A stretch of DNA of 64,000 nucleotides from Flammeovirgaceae bacterium UBA1842 (GTDB taxonomy: Bacteria > Bacteroidota > Bacteroidia > Cytophagales > Cyclobacteriaceae). Position 1 is the stretch's first letter, and each line of letters begins with the position of its first letter. Positions 18,335-27,145 of the stretch are shown in pieces. Position numbers and translations under genes: made by a program. The DNA lies in NCBI GenBank assembly GCA_002338655.1, contig DDIU01000021.1:57398-121397 (forward strand). Reading direction: 5' to 3'. The notes below the pieces were generated by a model. The model was not told the origin of the DNA. It made no database searches and saw only the letters and a program-made list of their open reading frames with translations.

Positions 18335-18765
18335 TTTGCTTCCCAAACAACCTCTCTTGTGTTTTGATCAATGTTCAGTACTATTCTCACTGGGTCGGGC
18401 AACAACACGAGTTTAGTTTCTTTGCCCGGATAGTCGTCTACTTCCACATAAACGCCATCATCATATTTGGCGTCAAAACTGCCATTACTAACTAAAGCAA
18501 ATCTAGGCAAATAGGCAGTTGGTAACAGTACATCGGTGTCCGGGCAGAATTCATCATGCACTTCGTGGAGGGCATCTTCCAGATAATCACCATATTTCTC
18601 AATGAATTCGTCCTCCAAATTATGCAACCCCTCTTCTATTTCATCATACTCCTCACTGCTATAGTCCAGTTTGGACAATTTCACTTTATGATCTAAAATA
18701 TCTGCCAAGTGACTATTTAATTGTGCTAATTCCATTTCTAAAATTTTAGTAACTGTAAAACTCAT
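18331..18765 (-). CDS. Conserved-looking acidic protein, unrecognised
   Basis: A 144-residue protein with no signal peptide or membrane segment. The first 70 residues are helical and very acidic (runs such as YSSEEYDEIEEGL), followed by a more hydrophobic C-terminal part with VLLPDPVRIVLNID. It has proper codon structure, ends 4 bases inside the 3' end of trpS, and is divergent from hpd. I do not recognise a family and assign no function. Probably cytoplasmic. Confidence 0.6.
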   Translation of the reverse strand: MSFTVTKILEMELAQLNSHLADILDHKVKLSKLDYSSEEYDEIEEGLHNLEDEFIEKYGDYLEDALHEVHDEFCPDTDVLLPTAYLPRFALVSNGSFDAKYDDGVYVEVDDYPGKETKLVLLPDPVRIVLNIDQNTREVVWEAN

Positions 18766-18825
18766 TAGTATTTATTATACATGCAAAATTATCCATTTAT
18801 ATATTGGAAGAACGTCAGAAATATT

Positions 18826-18855
18826 TTTGTATGGACAGCTAAAACACTAATTTTG
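18826..18855 (+). promoter_or_regulatory. Two-element Bacteroidota promoter for hpd
   Basis: TTTG at 18826-18829 and TAATTTTG at 18848-18855 are separated by 18 bases and lie 22 bases ahead of the hpd ATG. Both elements match the -33 and -7 consensus for the Bacteroidota primary sigma factor. This is the best-formed promoter I found in the window and probably drives hpd, pgm and the DinB-like gene. Confidence 0.65.
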
Positions 18856-18877
18856 ATTTTTAAAAATTGTAAACATC

Positions 18878-19972
18878 ATGCAAGAAGATTTTCTCCCTCT
18901 GAAGGGTACTGACCATGTAGAATTTTATGTAGGTAATGCCAAGCAATCGGCAATGTATTATCAAAATGCCTTTGGATATAAATTAACTGCCTACGCAGGC
19001 CCAGAAACTGGCGTCAAGGACCGTGCGAGCTATGTACTTACGCAAGATAAGGTTCGGCTGGTTTTAACTTCTTCACTAGTTGAAAATTCGATGATAACGG
19101 AACATGTAAAAAAACATGGTGACGGGGTGAAGGTTTTAGCTTTGTGGGTAGATGATGCCAAAAAGGCCTATGAGGAAACTACGAAGCGTGGTGCTGAGTC
19201 TGTAAGCGAGCCTAAAACTTTAAAAGATGATAATGGAGAAGTGGTGGTGGCTTCAATTAAAACCTACGGGGATACCATTCACACCTTCGTTGAAAGAAAA
19301 AATTATAATGGCCCGTTCCTACCGGGTTTTCAGGCCAGGTCAAGTGAAATGGAGGTTAAGCCGGTTGGGCTTAAATATATTGACCATTGTGTTGGTAATG
19401 TGGGTTGGGGCGAAATGAACAAATGGGTAGAGTTTTATGAAAATGTAATGGGCTTTAAACTGCTCATCACATTTGACGACAATGATATAAGTACTGAATA
19501 TACTGCCCTGATGTCAAAAGTGGTTTCTAATGGTAATGGTTATATTAAATTTCCAATCAACGAGCCAGCCAAAGGGAAAAAGAAATCTCAAATAGAAGAA
19601 TATATTGATTTCTACCAAGGAGCAGGCGTACAACACATTGCCATAGCCACTGACGATATTATTCACACGGTATCAGAGCTCCGGTCTCGAGGAGTTGAGT
19701 TCTTAGTAGTTCCTGGATCATATTATGATGATTTACTGGATCGTGTAGGTGAAATAGACGAAGATTTACAGCCCTTAAAAGACCTTAACATCCTTGTTGA
19801 CCGGGATGATGAAGGCTATCTACTTCAAATCTTCACCAAACCAGTACAAGACAGGCCCACCTTATTCTATGAAATCATCCAAAGAAAAGGTGCAAAATCA
19901 TTTGGAAAGGGAAATTTTAAAGCTCTTTTTGAAGCGATAGAAAGAGAGCAAGAGCTTCGCGGTAATTTGTAA
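18878..19972 (+). CDS. hpd: 4-hydroxyphenylpyruvate dioxygenase
   Basis: The 364-residue VOC-fold enzyme converts 4-hydroxyphenylpyruvate to homogentisate in tyrosine degradation. It has the two-domain layout of the family. The probable iron ligands are His170 (YIDHCVGNV), His253 (VQHIAIATDD) and the glutamate in LFYEIIQRKGA (Glu332), which follows LLQIFTKPVQDRPT. All three are intact. It is followed 4 bases later by a phosphohexomutase gene and so is probably cotranscribed with it. Homogentisate dioxygenase is not in the window. Confidence 0.94.
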   Translation: MQEDFLPLKGTDHVEFYVGNAKQSAMYYQNAFGYKLTAYAGPETGVKDRASYVLTQDKVRLVLTSSLVENSMITEHVKKHGDGVKVLALWVDDAKKAYEETTKRGAESVSEPKTLKDDNGEVVVASIKTYGDTIHTFVERKNYNGPFLPGFQARSSEMEVKPVGLKYIDHCVGNVGWGEMNKWVEFYENVMGFKLLITFDDNDISTEYTALMSKVVSNGNGYIKFPINEPAKGKKKSQIEEYIDFYQGAGVQHIAIATDDIIHTVSELRSRGVEFLVVPGSYYDDLLDRVGEIDEDLQPLKDLNILVDRDDEGYLLQIFTKPVQDRPTLFYEIIQRKGAKSFGKGNFKALFEAIEREQELRGNL

Positions 19973-19976
19973 TAGC

Positions 19977-21698
19977 ATGAGAGACGTAAGGGCTGAAGCA
20001 CTCAGTTGGATCAATAGTAATATTGACCAGGGGGCAAAGGATGAGATCACTAAATTACTTGACGATACTGAGGCCTTAACCGAAGCATTTTATAAAGATC
20101 TCGAATTCGGTACTGGTGGTTTGCGGGGAATAATGGGTATTGGTTCCAATAGGATCAACAAATACACCATTGGCAAATCAACTCAGGGTTTGGCTAACTA
20201 CATTAATAAAGTCTATCCAAATGAGCAACTCAAGGCAGTAGTGGCTTATGACAGCAGAAATAACAGTCAATTTTTTGCTCAAACAACTGCTGATGTGTTC
20301 TCTGCGAATGGATTTAAGGTATTCCTTTTTGATGCTTTAAGACCAACTCCAGAGCTTTCATTTGCTATAAAACACTTGGGGTGTCATACAGGGGTGGTAA
20401 TTACTGCATCACACAACCCTAAAGAATATAACGGCTACAAAGCCTATTGGAATGACGGGGCACAACTGTTGACTCCACATGATAAAAATGTAATAAATGA
20501 AGTAAAAGCCATTACCAATCTTGATCAAATAAAGTTTGAACGTAATGAGGCATTTATTGAGTTAATTGGAACAGATATCGATCAACTCTATTTAGAGAAA
20601 ATCAAGTCCCTGTCCCTATCCCCCGAATCAATCAAGAAAAAAGGCGATATTAAGATTGTATATACCCCAATACATGGGACTGGGTATAAATTAGTGCCTA
20701 AATGTTTGAATATCTTTGGTTTTACCAACGTACACGTCCTGGAATCCCAAAGTGAACCGAACGGAAACTTCCCAACGGTTATTTACCCCAACCCAGAAGA
20801 AAAAGAAGCCCTATCATTGGCTCTAAAAAAGGCGGAAGAAATAAATGCTGATTTGGTTTTGGCCACTGATCCTGATGCTGACCGGGTAGGGATTGCCATA
20901 AAAGACAATAAAGGAAAATATATACTCCTCAATGGAAATCAAACTGGAAGTTTGATGGTCTATTACACCCTTCAAAGGTGGAAACAACTGCAAAAATATA
21001 GGGGTAATGAATGTGTGATAAAAACCATTGTAACCACCGGGCTCATTTATGATATTGCCGAACATTATGGGGTTAAATGTTATAATACCCTCACAGGTTT
21101 TAAATATATAGCTGCTTTAATAAAAGAACTTGAAGGGAAAGAAAAGTTTATCATTGGAGGTGAAGAAAGTTATGGCTATATGGTAGGCGATTTTGTACGT
21201 GACAAAGATGCAGTTTCATCTTGCGCCATGATTGCAGAAATGTGTGCCCATGCGGCCACTCATGATCAATCACTGTATGACCTGATGATCGAAATGTATA
21301 TTAAGTTTGGTTTTTATAAAGAAAAATTGATCTCGATAACCAAAAAAGGGATCAAAGGGGAAAGTGAGATTGCCAATATGATGACTGGATTTAGGGATAA
21401 TCCTCCAAAAAGCTTCGCTGAATCAAAAGTAGAGAAGGTTACGGATTATCAAAGTGGCAAAGCCCTGATGGTTGAGACCAATGAGTTGCTAGATATAGAT
21501 TTCCCTGTTTCCAATGTGCTTCAGTTTTATACCGAAGATGGTTATAAGATTTCAGTAAGACCCTCGGGAACCGAGCCAAAAATCAAGTTTTACTTAAGTG
21601 CCAATACTTTACTAAATTCAGTAGAAGAATATGATACGACTTCAGACAATTTAGATAGATTACTATTGAAGATTGAAGCTGATCTTAACCTTAGCTAA
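19977..21698 (+). CDS. Phospho-sugar mutase (phosphoglucomutase/phosphomannomutase)
   Basis: The 573-residue alpha-D-phosphohexomutase interconverts hexose 1- and 6-phosphates and supplies sugar nucleotides. The four motifs are present: phosphoserine loop TASHNPKEYNGYK (Ser145), metal site DPDADRVG, sugar specificity GEESYGYMVGDFVRDKDA, and phosphate-binding RPSGTEPKIKFY near the C-terminus. The length fits the PGM2-like group common in Bacteroidota. Glucose versus mannose preference cannot be fixed by sequence. It begins 4 bases after hpd, a functionally unrelated partner. Confidence 0.92.
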   Translation: MRDVRAEALSWINSNIDQGAKDEITKLLDDTEALTEAFYKDLEFGTGGLRGIMGIGSNRINKYTIGKSTQGLANYINKVYPNEQLKAVVAYDSRNNSQFFAQTTADVFSANGFKVFLFDALRPTPELSFAIKHLGCHTGVVITASHNPKEYNGYKAYWNDGAQLLTPHDKNVINEVKAITNLDQIKFERNEAFIELIGTDIDQLYLEKIKSLSLSPESIKKKGDIKIVYTPIHGTGYKLVPKCLNIFGFTNVHVLESQSEPNGNFPTVIYPNPEEKEALSLALKKAEEINADLVLATDPDADRVGIAIKDNKGKYILLNGNQTGSLMVYYTLQRWKQLQKYRGNECVIKTIVTTGLIYDIAEHYGVKCYNTLTGFKYIAALIKELEGKEKFIIGGEESYGYMVGDFVRDKDAVSSCAMIAEMCAHAATHDQSLYDLMIEMYIKFGFYKEKLISITKKGIKGESEIANMMTGFRDNPPKSFAESKVEKVTDYQSGKALMVETNELLDIDFPVSNVLQFYTEDGYKISVRPSGTEPKIKFYLSANTLLNSVEEYDTTSDNLDRLLLKIEADLNLS

Positions 21699-21715
21699 TT
21701 AAATCATAAACTATT

Positions 21716-22174
21716 ATGGAACTCCAATTAATAACCAATGGCTTAATCAAGTCATATCAAAAGAGCTTCACACAGTTAAAAAATGAAATCAGCCTATTCA
21801 AGGAGAATGAGGACAGTTTATGGGATTTGACAGATGGAGTAACAAATACATCAGGTAACCTATGCCTTCATTTGTGTGGCAATCTCAAGCACTTCATAGG
21901 TGCTATATTGGGTCATTCGGGGTATGAAAGAAACAGACCAGAAGAATTTTCAGCCATAGGGTTCTCCGTTGATGAATTGCTGGCCAAGATAAACGATACT
22001 GAAGAAATGGTTTTAAGTACAATAAAAAAATTGACTGAAGCAGATTTAAATGCAATTTACCCGAAAGAAATTGGTGGAAATAGTTATACAGCCTACGAGT
22101 TTCTTCTTCATTTACACGCTCATATGCACTATCACCTGGGCCAAATCAACTATCTAAGAAGGATACTTAATTAG
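21716..22174 (+). CDS. DinB-like (DUF1572-type) four-helix protein
   Basis: The 152-residue protein reads as a helical bundle with histidines placed as in the DinB/YfiT metal-binding superfamily: NLKHFIGA near residue 58 and HAHMHYHLGQINYLRR at the C-terminus. Members include thiol-dependent transferases, but the role here is unknown. It starts 17 bases after the mutase and is likely the last gene of the hpd unit. Confidence 0.7.
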   Translation: MELQLITNGLIKSYQKSFTQLKNEISLFKENEDSLWDLTDGVTNTSGNLCLHLCGNLKHFIGAILGHSGYERNRPEEFSAIGFSVDELLAKINDTEEMVLSTIKKLTEADLNAIYPKEIGGNSYTAYEFLLHLHAHMHYHLGQINYLRRILN

Positions 22175-22197
22175 TTCTTAGAATACATTAAATTAAC

Positions 22198-22205
22198 TAA
22201 TTTTG
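22198..22205 (+). promoter_or_regulatory. Possible -7 element for mtaB
   Basis: TAATTTTG matches the -7 consensus and ends 7 bases before the mtaB ATG, which would give an almost leaderless message. No convincing -33 element is visible, so it may be coincidental. Confidence 0.3.
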
Positions 22206-22212
22206 CAGCCCA

Positions 22213-23529
22213 ATGAAAAAAGTTGCCTTCTATACGCTTGGCTGTAAGCTAAACTTCTCCGAAACATCTTCAATCTCAAGAATGTTTGAAGAGAGAGGTT
22301 ATAGAAAAGTGGAGTTTACCGAAACACCAGATATATTTATTATTAATACCTGTTCCGTTACTGAAAACGCTGACAAAAAGTGCAAGAAAATCGTACATGA
22401 AGCACGTAAAATTTCTCCAAACGCCTATGTCACTATTATCGGTTGCTATGCACAGCTAAAGCCGAAAGAAATCTCTGAAATACCCGGAGTGGATGCTGTA
22501 CTCGGTGCTGCTGAAAAATTCCAGTTGATAGACCTGCTTGATGGGTTTGTACGGACTGAAAATCCAAAAGTACTAGCTTCAGATATTGAAGCGGCCACGT
22601 CCTTTAACAATGCCTATTCTCTGAATGACCGAACAAGGACATTTTTAAAGGTTCAGGACGGTTGCGACTATAGTTGCACGTTTTGCACCATACCCTTAGC
22701 ACGTGGAAACAGCCGTAGTGATACGATTGAAAATATTGTGAAAAGTGCAGAAGAAATAGTTGCCTCTGGAGTAAAGGAAATCGTGCTTACGGGAGTCAAT
22801 ACTGGTGATTTTGGCATAAGAAATGGAAAAAGAGAAGATCGTTTTATGGATCTCATTTCTACCCTTGACAAAGTAGAAGGACTGAACAGGATCAGGATTT
22901 CATCGATAGAACCCAACTTATTGACGGATGAAATTATTGATTTTGTTGCCGGTTCTAAAAAGTTCGTGCCTCATTTTCATATTCCGTTGCAATCAGGATC
23001 TGATAACGTGCTAAAACGTATGAAAAGGCGATACCTTACAGATTTATATACGGCAAGAGTTACAAAGATAAAGTCTGTCATGCCCGATTGCTGTATAGGT
23101 GTTGATGTCATCGTTGGATTTCCAGGAGAAACTGAGGAGGACTTTATTGCCACTTACAATTATCTTAACGAGCTAAACATTGCTTATCTCCACGTTTTTA
23201 CCTACTCCGAGCGGGCCAACACACCTGCTACAGAAATGGACAATGCCGTGCCTATGAAAGAGCGAAATAAGCGCTCAAAAATGCTCAGGTCATTGTCAGA
23301 AAAGAAAAGAAGGTATTTTTACGAACAACAATTGGGCAAAACAGAATCTGTATTATTTGAAGAAGATATAGAGGATGGCATGATGCACGGCTATACTGAG
23401 AACTATATAAGAGTTGCTGCAAAATATGATCCCGTATTGATTAATGAAATCAAGCCCATTTTACTTTCATCCCTACAGGCCAATGGTCACGTTCTTGCAG
23501 AAGAAATAATGGAAACGGTCACTCATTAA
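22213..23529 (+). CDS. mtaB: tRNA (t6A37) methylthiotransferase MtaB
   Basis: The 438-residue radical-SAM enzyme adds a methylthio group to t6A at position 37 of tRNAs reading ANN codons. The N-terminal UPF0004 domain carries cluster cysteines (LGCKLNFSE, INTCSV, GCYAQ). The radical-SAM motif is CDYSCTFC near residues 151-158, and a TRAM-like C-terminal domain follows. LGCKLNFSE together with this architecture favours MtaB over MiaB or RimO. Its stop overlaps the start of the peroxiredoxin gene by one base (TAATG). Confidence 0.92.
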   Translation: MKKVAFYTLGCKLNFSETSSISRMFEERGYRKVEFTETPDIFIINTCSVTENADKKCKKIVHEARKISPNAYVTIIGCYAQLKPKEISEIPGVDAVLGAAEKFQLIDLLDGFVRTENPKVLASDIEAATSFNNAYSLNDRTRTFLKVQDGCDYSCTFCTIPLARGNSRSDTIENIVKSAEEIVASGVKEIVLTGVNTGDFGIRNGKREDRFMDLISTLDKVEGLNRIRISSIEPNLLTDEIIDFVAGSKKFVPHFHIPLQSGSDNVLKRMKRRYLTDLYTARVTKIKSVMPDCCIGVDVIVGFPGETEEDFIATYNYLNELNIAYLHVFTYSERANTPATEMDNAVPMKERNKRSKMLRSLSEKKRRYFYEQQLGKTESVLFEEDIEDGMMHGYTENYIRVAAKYDPVLINEIKPILLSSLQANGHVLAEEIMETVTH

Positions 23530-23987
23530 TGGCTTTGACCAAGGGGGAAATAGCACCTGATTTTAAGCTTCCATCAACCAACGGAACAGAGTTTAGACTA
23601 TCTGAATACCTAGGTGAGCCACTTATCATTTACTTTTATCCTCTTGATTTCACCCCTGGATGTACCAAAGAGGCCTGTTCCTTTAGGGATAACTTTGACG
23701 TATTTAGGCAGGCCAATGTAAAAGTAATAGGCATTAGCACGGATTCCGTCAAAAAGCATTTAAGGTTCAAAGAGAAGCACAACCTTCCCTTTGAATTACT
23801 TTCTGACAAAGGAGGCAAAGTCTCCAAGTTATATGATGCCTTGCTCCCTTTTGTGAAAATATCAAAACGGGTAACCTACTTGTTAGATAAAGAGCACAGA
23901 ATAGCTGGGGTATTTGAAAATCTTTTTGGCTATGATAAACATATAAAGGTAATGATTGACCTTCTGGCTAACAAATCATACAAATAA
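23529..23987 (+). CDS. bcp: Thioredoxin-dependent peroxiredoxin (Bcp/PrxQ)
   Basis: The 152-residue atypical 2-Cys peroxiredoxin reduces peroxides. The peroxidatic Cys45 and resolving Cys50 are visible in FTPGCTKEACSFRD, the spacing typical of PrxQ. It is translationally coupled to mtaB (TAATG). Its last 12 bases overlap the 3' end of the convergent ABC ATPase gene. Confidence 0.93.
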   Translation: MALTKGEIAPDFKLPSTNGTEFRLSEYLGEPLIIYFYPLDFTPGCTKEACSFRDNFDVFRQANVKVIGISTDSVKKHLRFKEKHNLPFELLSDKGGKVSKLYDALLPFVKISKRVTYLLDKEHRIAGVFENLFGYDKHIKVMIDLLANKSYK

Positions 23988-24626
23988 CCCATCTTTCATT
24001 TCCATCTTTCTATCCGCCATATTGGCTAGTTCTTCATTGTGAGTGGCTATCACAAACGTCTGCCCAAAGTCCTCTCTCAGTTTAAAAAACAATTGGTGTA
24101 ATTCCCTAGCATTGTTTGAATCTAAGTTGCCACTTGGTTCATCAGCAAATACAATGGAAGGATTATTTATTAAGGCACGGGCCACTGCCACACGCTGTTG
24201 CTCACCTCCAGAAAGTTGCGAAGGTTTATGGTCTTCCCTTTGGCTCACTCCAAGAATACTCAAAAGTTCGTGCGCTCGCTTCCTTACTTCTGAAGAATTT
24301 GATTTACTAATAAACCCGGGAATACAAACATTTTCAATAGCTGTAAATTCTGGTAACAGATTATGAAATTGGAAAATGAAACCAATATTTCTATTTCTAA
24401 ATTTCCCCCTTTCGCTGTTCCCTAATTTTACAACATTGTTGTTATTCAAATAAACATGCCCCCCATCTGGTGTATCAAGCGTACCTAAAATATGTAGTAA
24501 GGTACTTTTTCCTGCTCCAGAAGCGCCAACAATTGAAATCACCTCTGATTTTGCTACTTCAAGGTTTATTCCTTTAAGAACTTTTAGGTCATTATATGAT
24601 TTTACAATGTCAGTGGCTTTTAACAT
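23976..24626 (-). CDS. ABC transporter ATPase, LolD/MacB type
   Basis: The 216-residue ATP-binding protein has Walker A GASGAGKST (residues 34-42), Q-loop, signature LSGGEQQRVAVARAL, Walker B VFADEPSGNLDS and the H-loop ATHNEEL. DEPSGNLDS and overall length match the LolD/FtsE/MacB class, which powers lipoprotein release or mechanotransmission. No permease gene is adjacent, so the partner must be elsewhere. LolD is the best guess but not proven. Confidence 0.85.
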   Translation of the reverse strand: MLKATDIVKSYNDLKVLKGINLEVAKSEVISIVGASGAGKSTLLHILGTLDTPDGGHVYLNNNNVVKLGNSERGKFRNRNIGFIFQFHNLLPEFTAIENVCIPGFISKSNSSEVRKRAHELLSILGVSQREDHKPSQLSGGEQQRVAVARALINNPSIVFADEPSGNLDSNNARELHQLFFKLREDFGQTFVIATHNEELANMADRKMEMKDGLFV

Positions 24627-24688
24627 AAGATTCTTGTATTAAGGCAGTTTCAAACTTACTAAAACCTATTATTAATATAGGTTATATC

Positions 24689-24719
24689 TTGAAATATAAG
24701 GTCAAATAAGCTACTTTCG
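24689..24719 (+). promoter_or_regulatory. Promoter for sucC
   Basis: TTG at 24689-24691 and TACTTTCG at 24712-24719 are separated by 20 bases. The second is one base off the TAnnTTTG consensus. It ends 17 bases upstream of the ATG at 24737. A longer reading frame starting with GTG at 24717 to 24719 would begin inside the promoter element, which argues for the downstream ATG. Confidence 0.5.
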
Positions 24720-24736
24720 TGCAAAAATTCCATAGC

Positions 24737-25948
24737 ATGAACATACACGAATATCAAGCCAAAGAGATACTCAAAAAACATGGCGTAAATATCCAAAGAG
24801 GTATTGTCGCTGATAACCCTGAGAAAGCCTTAGCAGCAGCTAAGGAACTAAATAAGGATACTGGAACAAGCTGGTACGTAATCAAAGCACAGATTCATGC
24901 TGGTGGTAGAGGAAAAGGGACTGTAAATGAAACTGGCTCTCATGGAGTAGTTCTGGCGAAGTCCTTGGATGAGGTCATAGAAAAATCAAAGGGTATAATC
25001 AACGGCACATTGGTAACACACCAAACTGGCCCTGAAGGAAAGAAAGTAAATAAAGTTTTAATAGCTGAAGATGTGTACTACCCTGGAGCATCAGAAGTGA
25101 AAGAATTTTACGTAAGTATATTGCTCGATAGAGGTAAAGGTTGTAATGTGATAATGGTATCTACCGAGGGTGGTATGGATATTGAAGAAGTGGCTGCCAA
25201 CACCCCTGAAAAAATCATAAAGGAATGGATAGACCCTTCAGTAGGGTTGCAGGCTTTTCAAACAAGGAAACTGGCTTTCGCACTTGGCCTAGAGGGCAAT
25301 GCCTTTAAGGAAATGGTAAAGTTCATCCATTCACTTTATAGAGCTTATGAAGCGACCGATTCATCTATGTTTGAAATAAACCCTGTATTGAAAACATCTG
25401 ATGATAGAATATTAGCAGTGGATGCCAAAGTAAATTTGGATGACAATGCACTTTATCGTCATAAAGACCTAGTGGAATTAAGGGATTTAAGCGAAGAAGA
25501 TCCTGCTGAAATTGAAGCTGGAAAATCTGGACTCAGCTATGTGAAGTTGGATGGCAACGTAGGATGTATGGTGAATGGTGCTGGATTGGCAATGGCAACT
25601 ATGGATATCATCAAACTTTCTGGTGGTGAGCCTGCTAACTTTTTGGATGTAGGGGGTGGTGCCAATGCAGAAACAGTAGAAGCAGGGTTTAGAATAATTT
25701 TAAAAGACCCTAACGTAAAGGCTATTTTGATTAACATCTTTGGAGGTATTGTAAGATGCGACAGAGTGGCCAATGGTGTAGTGGAGGCTTACAAAAAGAT
25801 TGGTAATATTGAAGTTCCGATAATTGTAAGGTTGCAGGGTACAAATGCAGAAGAAGGAGCTAAAATAATTCAAGAATCTGGGCTTAAAGTATATTCTGCT
25901 ATTGTACTAAAAGATGCTGCTACTTTAGTAAGCGAGGTACTAGCATAA
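24737..25948 (+). CDS. sucC: Succinyl-CoA synthetase (ADP-forming), beta subunit
   Basis: The 403-residue TCA-cycle subunit binds nucleotide and succinate. It begins with the canonical MNIHEYQAKEILKKHG, which fixes the start at ATG 24737. The ATP-grasp domain shows IKAQIHAGGRGKG, the Mg site MFEINPV, and the C-terminal ligase domain LDVGGGANAETV and NIFGGIVRCD. The alpha subunit sucD is not adjacent, a split common in Bacteroidota. Confidence 0.96.
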   Translation: MNIHEYQAKEILKKHGVNIQRGIVADNPEKALAAAKELNKDTGTSWYVIKAQIHAGGRGKGTVNETGSHGVVLAKSLDEVIEKSKGIINGTLVTHQTGPEGKKVNKVLIAEDVYYPGASEVKEFYVSILLDRGKGCNVIMVSTEGGMDIEEVAANTPEKIIKEWIDPSVGLQAFQTRKLAFALGLEGNAFKEMVKFIHSLYRAYEATDSSMFEINPVLKTSDDRILAVDAKVNLDDNALYRHKDLVELRDLSEEDPAEIEAGKSGLSYVKLDGNVGCMVNGAGLAMATMDIIKLSGGEPANFLDVGGGANAETVEAGFRIILKDPNVKAILINIFGGIVRCDRVANGVVEAYKKIGNIEVPIIVRLQGTNAEEGAKIIQESGLKVYSAIVLKDAATLVSEVLA

Positions 25949-25976
25949 TAAGAGGCTTGTGTATTCGTAGTTAAAA

Positions 25977-26009
25977 TGGCACTTGCCTGTCCGTAGGCAG
26001 GTAATGCCA
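25977..26009. repeat. REP-like hairpin downstream of sucC
   Basis: An imperfect stem of 12 pairs (one bulged C and one G-T pair) with loop TCCGTAGG. The core GCCTG...CAGG resembles short palindromic repeats common between Bacteroidota genes. No T-run follows, so it is not a typical terminator. Confidence 0.5.
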
Positions 26010-26065
26010 GATTTCTACCTTAGATACATGTATTAAAAAGGTTTAAGTTTTAATAAATAATAAAT

Positions 26066-26139
26066 GCATCCGTAGTTCAACTGGATAGAATACCAGATTT
26101 CGGCTCTGGGGGTTGAGGGTTCGAATCCTTCCGGATGCA
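26066..26139 (+). tRNA. tRNA-Arg (anticodon TCG)
   Basis: A complete cloverleaf: acceptor GCATCCG/CGGATGC, D-arm with GTTCAACTGGATAGAAT, anticodon stem CCAGA/TCTGG enclosing TTTCGGC (anticodon TCG, reading CGN-type arginine codons), variable loop GGGTT, and T-arm GAGGG-TTCGAAT-CCTTC with one G-T pair. Discriminator is A; CCA is not encoded. A strong terminator follows 5 bases later. Confidence 0.96.
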
Positions 26140-26143
26140 CACT

Positions 26144-26178
26144 AAAAACCCTCCCTGAATTATCAGGGAGGGTTTTTT
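26144..26178 (+). terminator. Intrinsic terminator after tRNA-Arg
   Basis: A perfect 15-bp stem with GC core CCCTCCCTGA/TCAGGGAGGG, loop ATTA, and a run of six T. Confidence 0.93.
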
Positions 26179-26282
26179 AATGACTATAATTATTGTACTT
26201 TTATAAAATAATGTCATATAACAAGGATCAACTTTTAATTAAGTTACATTCTTGTTAAATTGAGCTTGATTGTAGTTAAATT

Positions 26283-27140
26283 ATGAAGCGAATCCTGATC
26301 CTATTTATATTCATCGCAATAGCTGGCGAATTAGCGGCTCAAAGCTTCTATAAATACAAGCGAGGAAGGGATGTAATTGCCAATTTAGGAACAGGGTATA
26401 GTACTTATTTTGGAGAATTAAAAGATGATGGTGACTATTTTGATCCACGCCCAAACTTAAACATTGGTTTACAATACTTCTTTTCACCAAGAGTTGGAGC
26501 AAGAATGGAAGCCACCTGGTTTAAAATAGGTGGAGATGATGCAAAAACAAATGAGGGAGGTAAATTCAAAAGGAACCTGTCATTTATTTCTAACAATTTT
26601 GAATTAAACGTTGTAGGAATAGTACAAGCCTTCCCCAATGGGGTCAAGTACTATCAAAGATCTCCATTCAACGTTTATGGTTTTGTCGGTATTGGATTTT
26701 TATACTTTAATCCTAAAGCAGAACTTAATGGAAAAAAATACGCCCTCCAACCAATTCAAACGGAAGGTGTAAGTTATAGTAGATTCGCAATTGTCATTCC
26801 GTATGGAATAGGTATAAAATATAAATTAAATCCTTTTTTCAACATAGGATTAGAAGGTGGTTTCAGGCAAACCTTCACTGATTATTTGGATGATGTTAGT
26901 TCCACATATGTTGACAATAGCTCATTTTCTAACCCAATACATGCAAGTTTAGCAGATAGGAGCCCTGAAATTGGTCGTAGTCCAAATGAAGCAGGGACTT
27001 TACGTGGGAATCCATCCACCAATGACAGCTATTTTATAATGAATATTAAACTAGAGTTTTATTTACCCCCTCAAATTTTGAGTTCTTTTAAATTTAACAA
27101 AGGAAGAAAAGGACCCATGAAAAGAAAAAGAAGAAGGTAA
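26283..27140 (+). CDS. Outer-membrane beta-barrel protein
   Basis: The 285-residue protein has a Sec signal peptide (residues 1-19, cleavage after LAAQ). Alternating strands follow (NIGLQYFFSPRVGARMEATWFKIG, then PYGIGIKYKLNPFFNIGLEGG). It has the opening GTGYSTYFGEL motif seen in DUF6089-like barrels of Bacteroidota. The C-terminal tail is unusually basic (many Lys and Arg in the last 20 residues), unlike a barrel end, so that tail is probably periplasmic. It faces the polysaccharide locus across a 5-base gap, tail to tail. Confidence 0.75.
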   Translation: MKRILILFIFIAIAGELAAQSFYKYKRGRDVIANLGTGYSTYFGELKDDGDYFDPRPNLNIGLQYFFSPRVGARMEATWFKIGGDDAKTNEGGKFKRNLSFISNNFELNVVGIVQAFPNGVKYYQRSPFNVYGFVGIGFLYFNPKAELNGKKYALQPIQTEGVSYSRFAIVIPYGIGIKYKLNPFFNIGLEGGFRQTFTDYLDDVSSTYVDNSSFSNPIHASLADRSPEIGRSPNEAGTLRGNPSTNDSYFIMNIKLEFYLPPQILSSFKFNKGRKGPMKRKRRR

Positions 27141-27145
27141 ATGAT

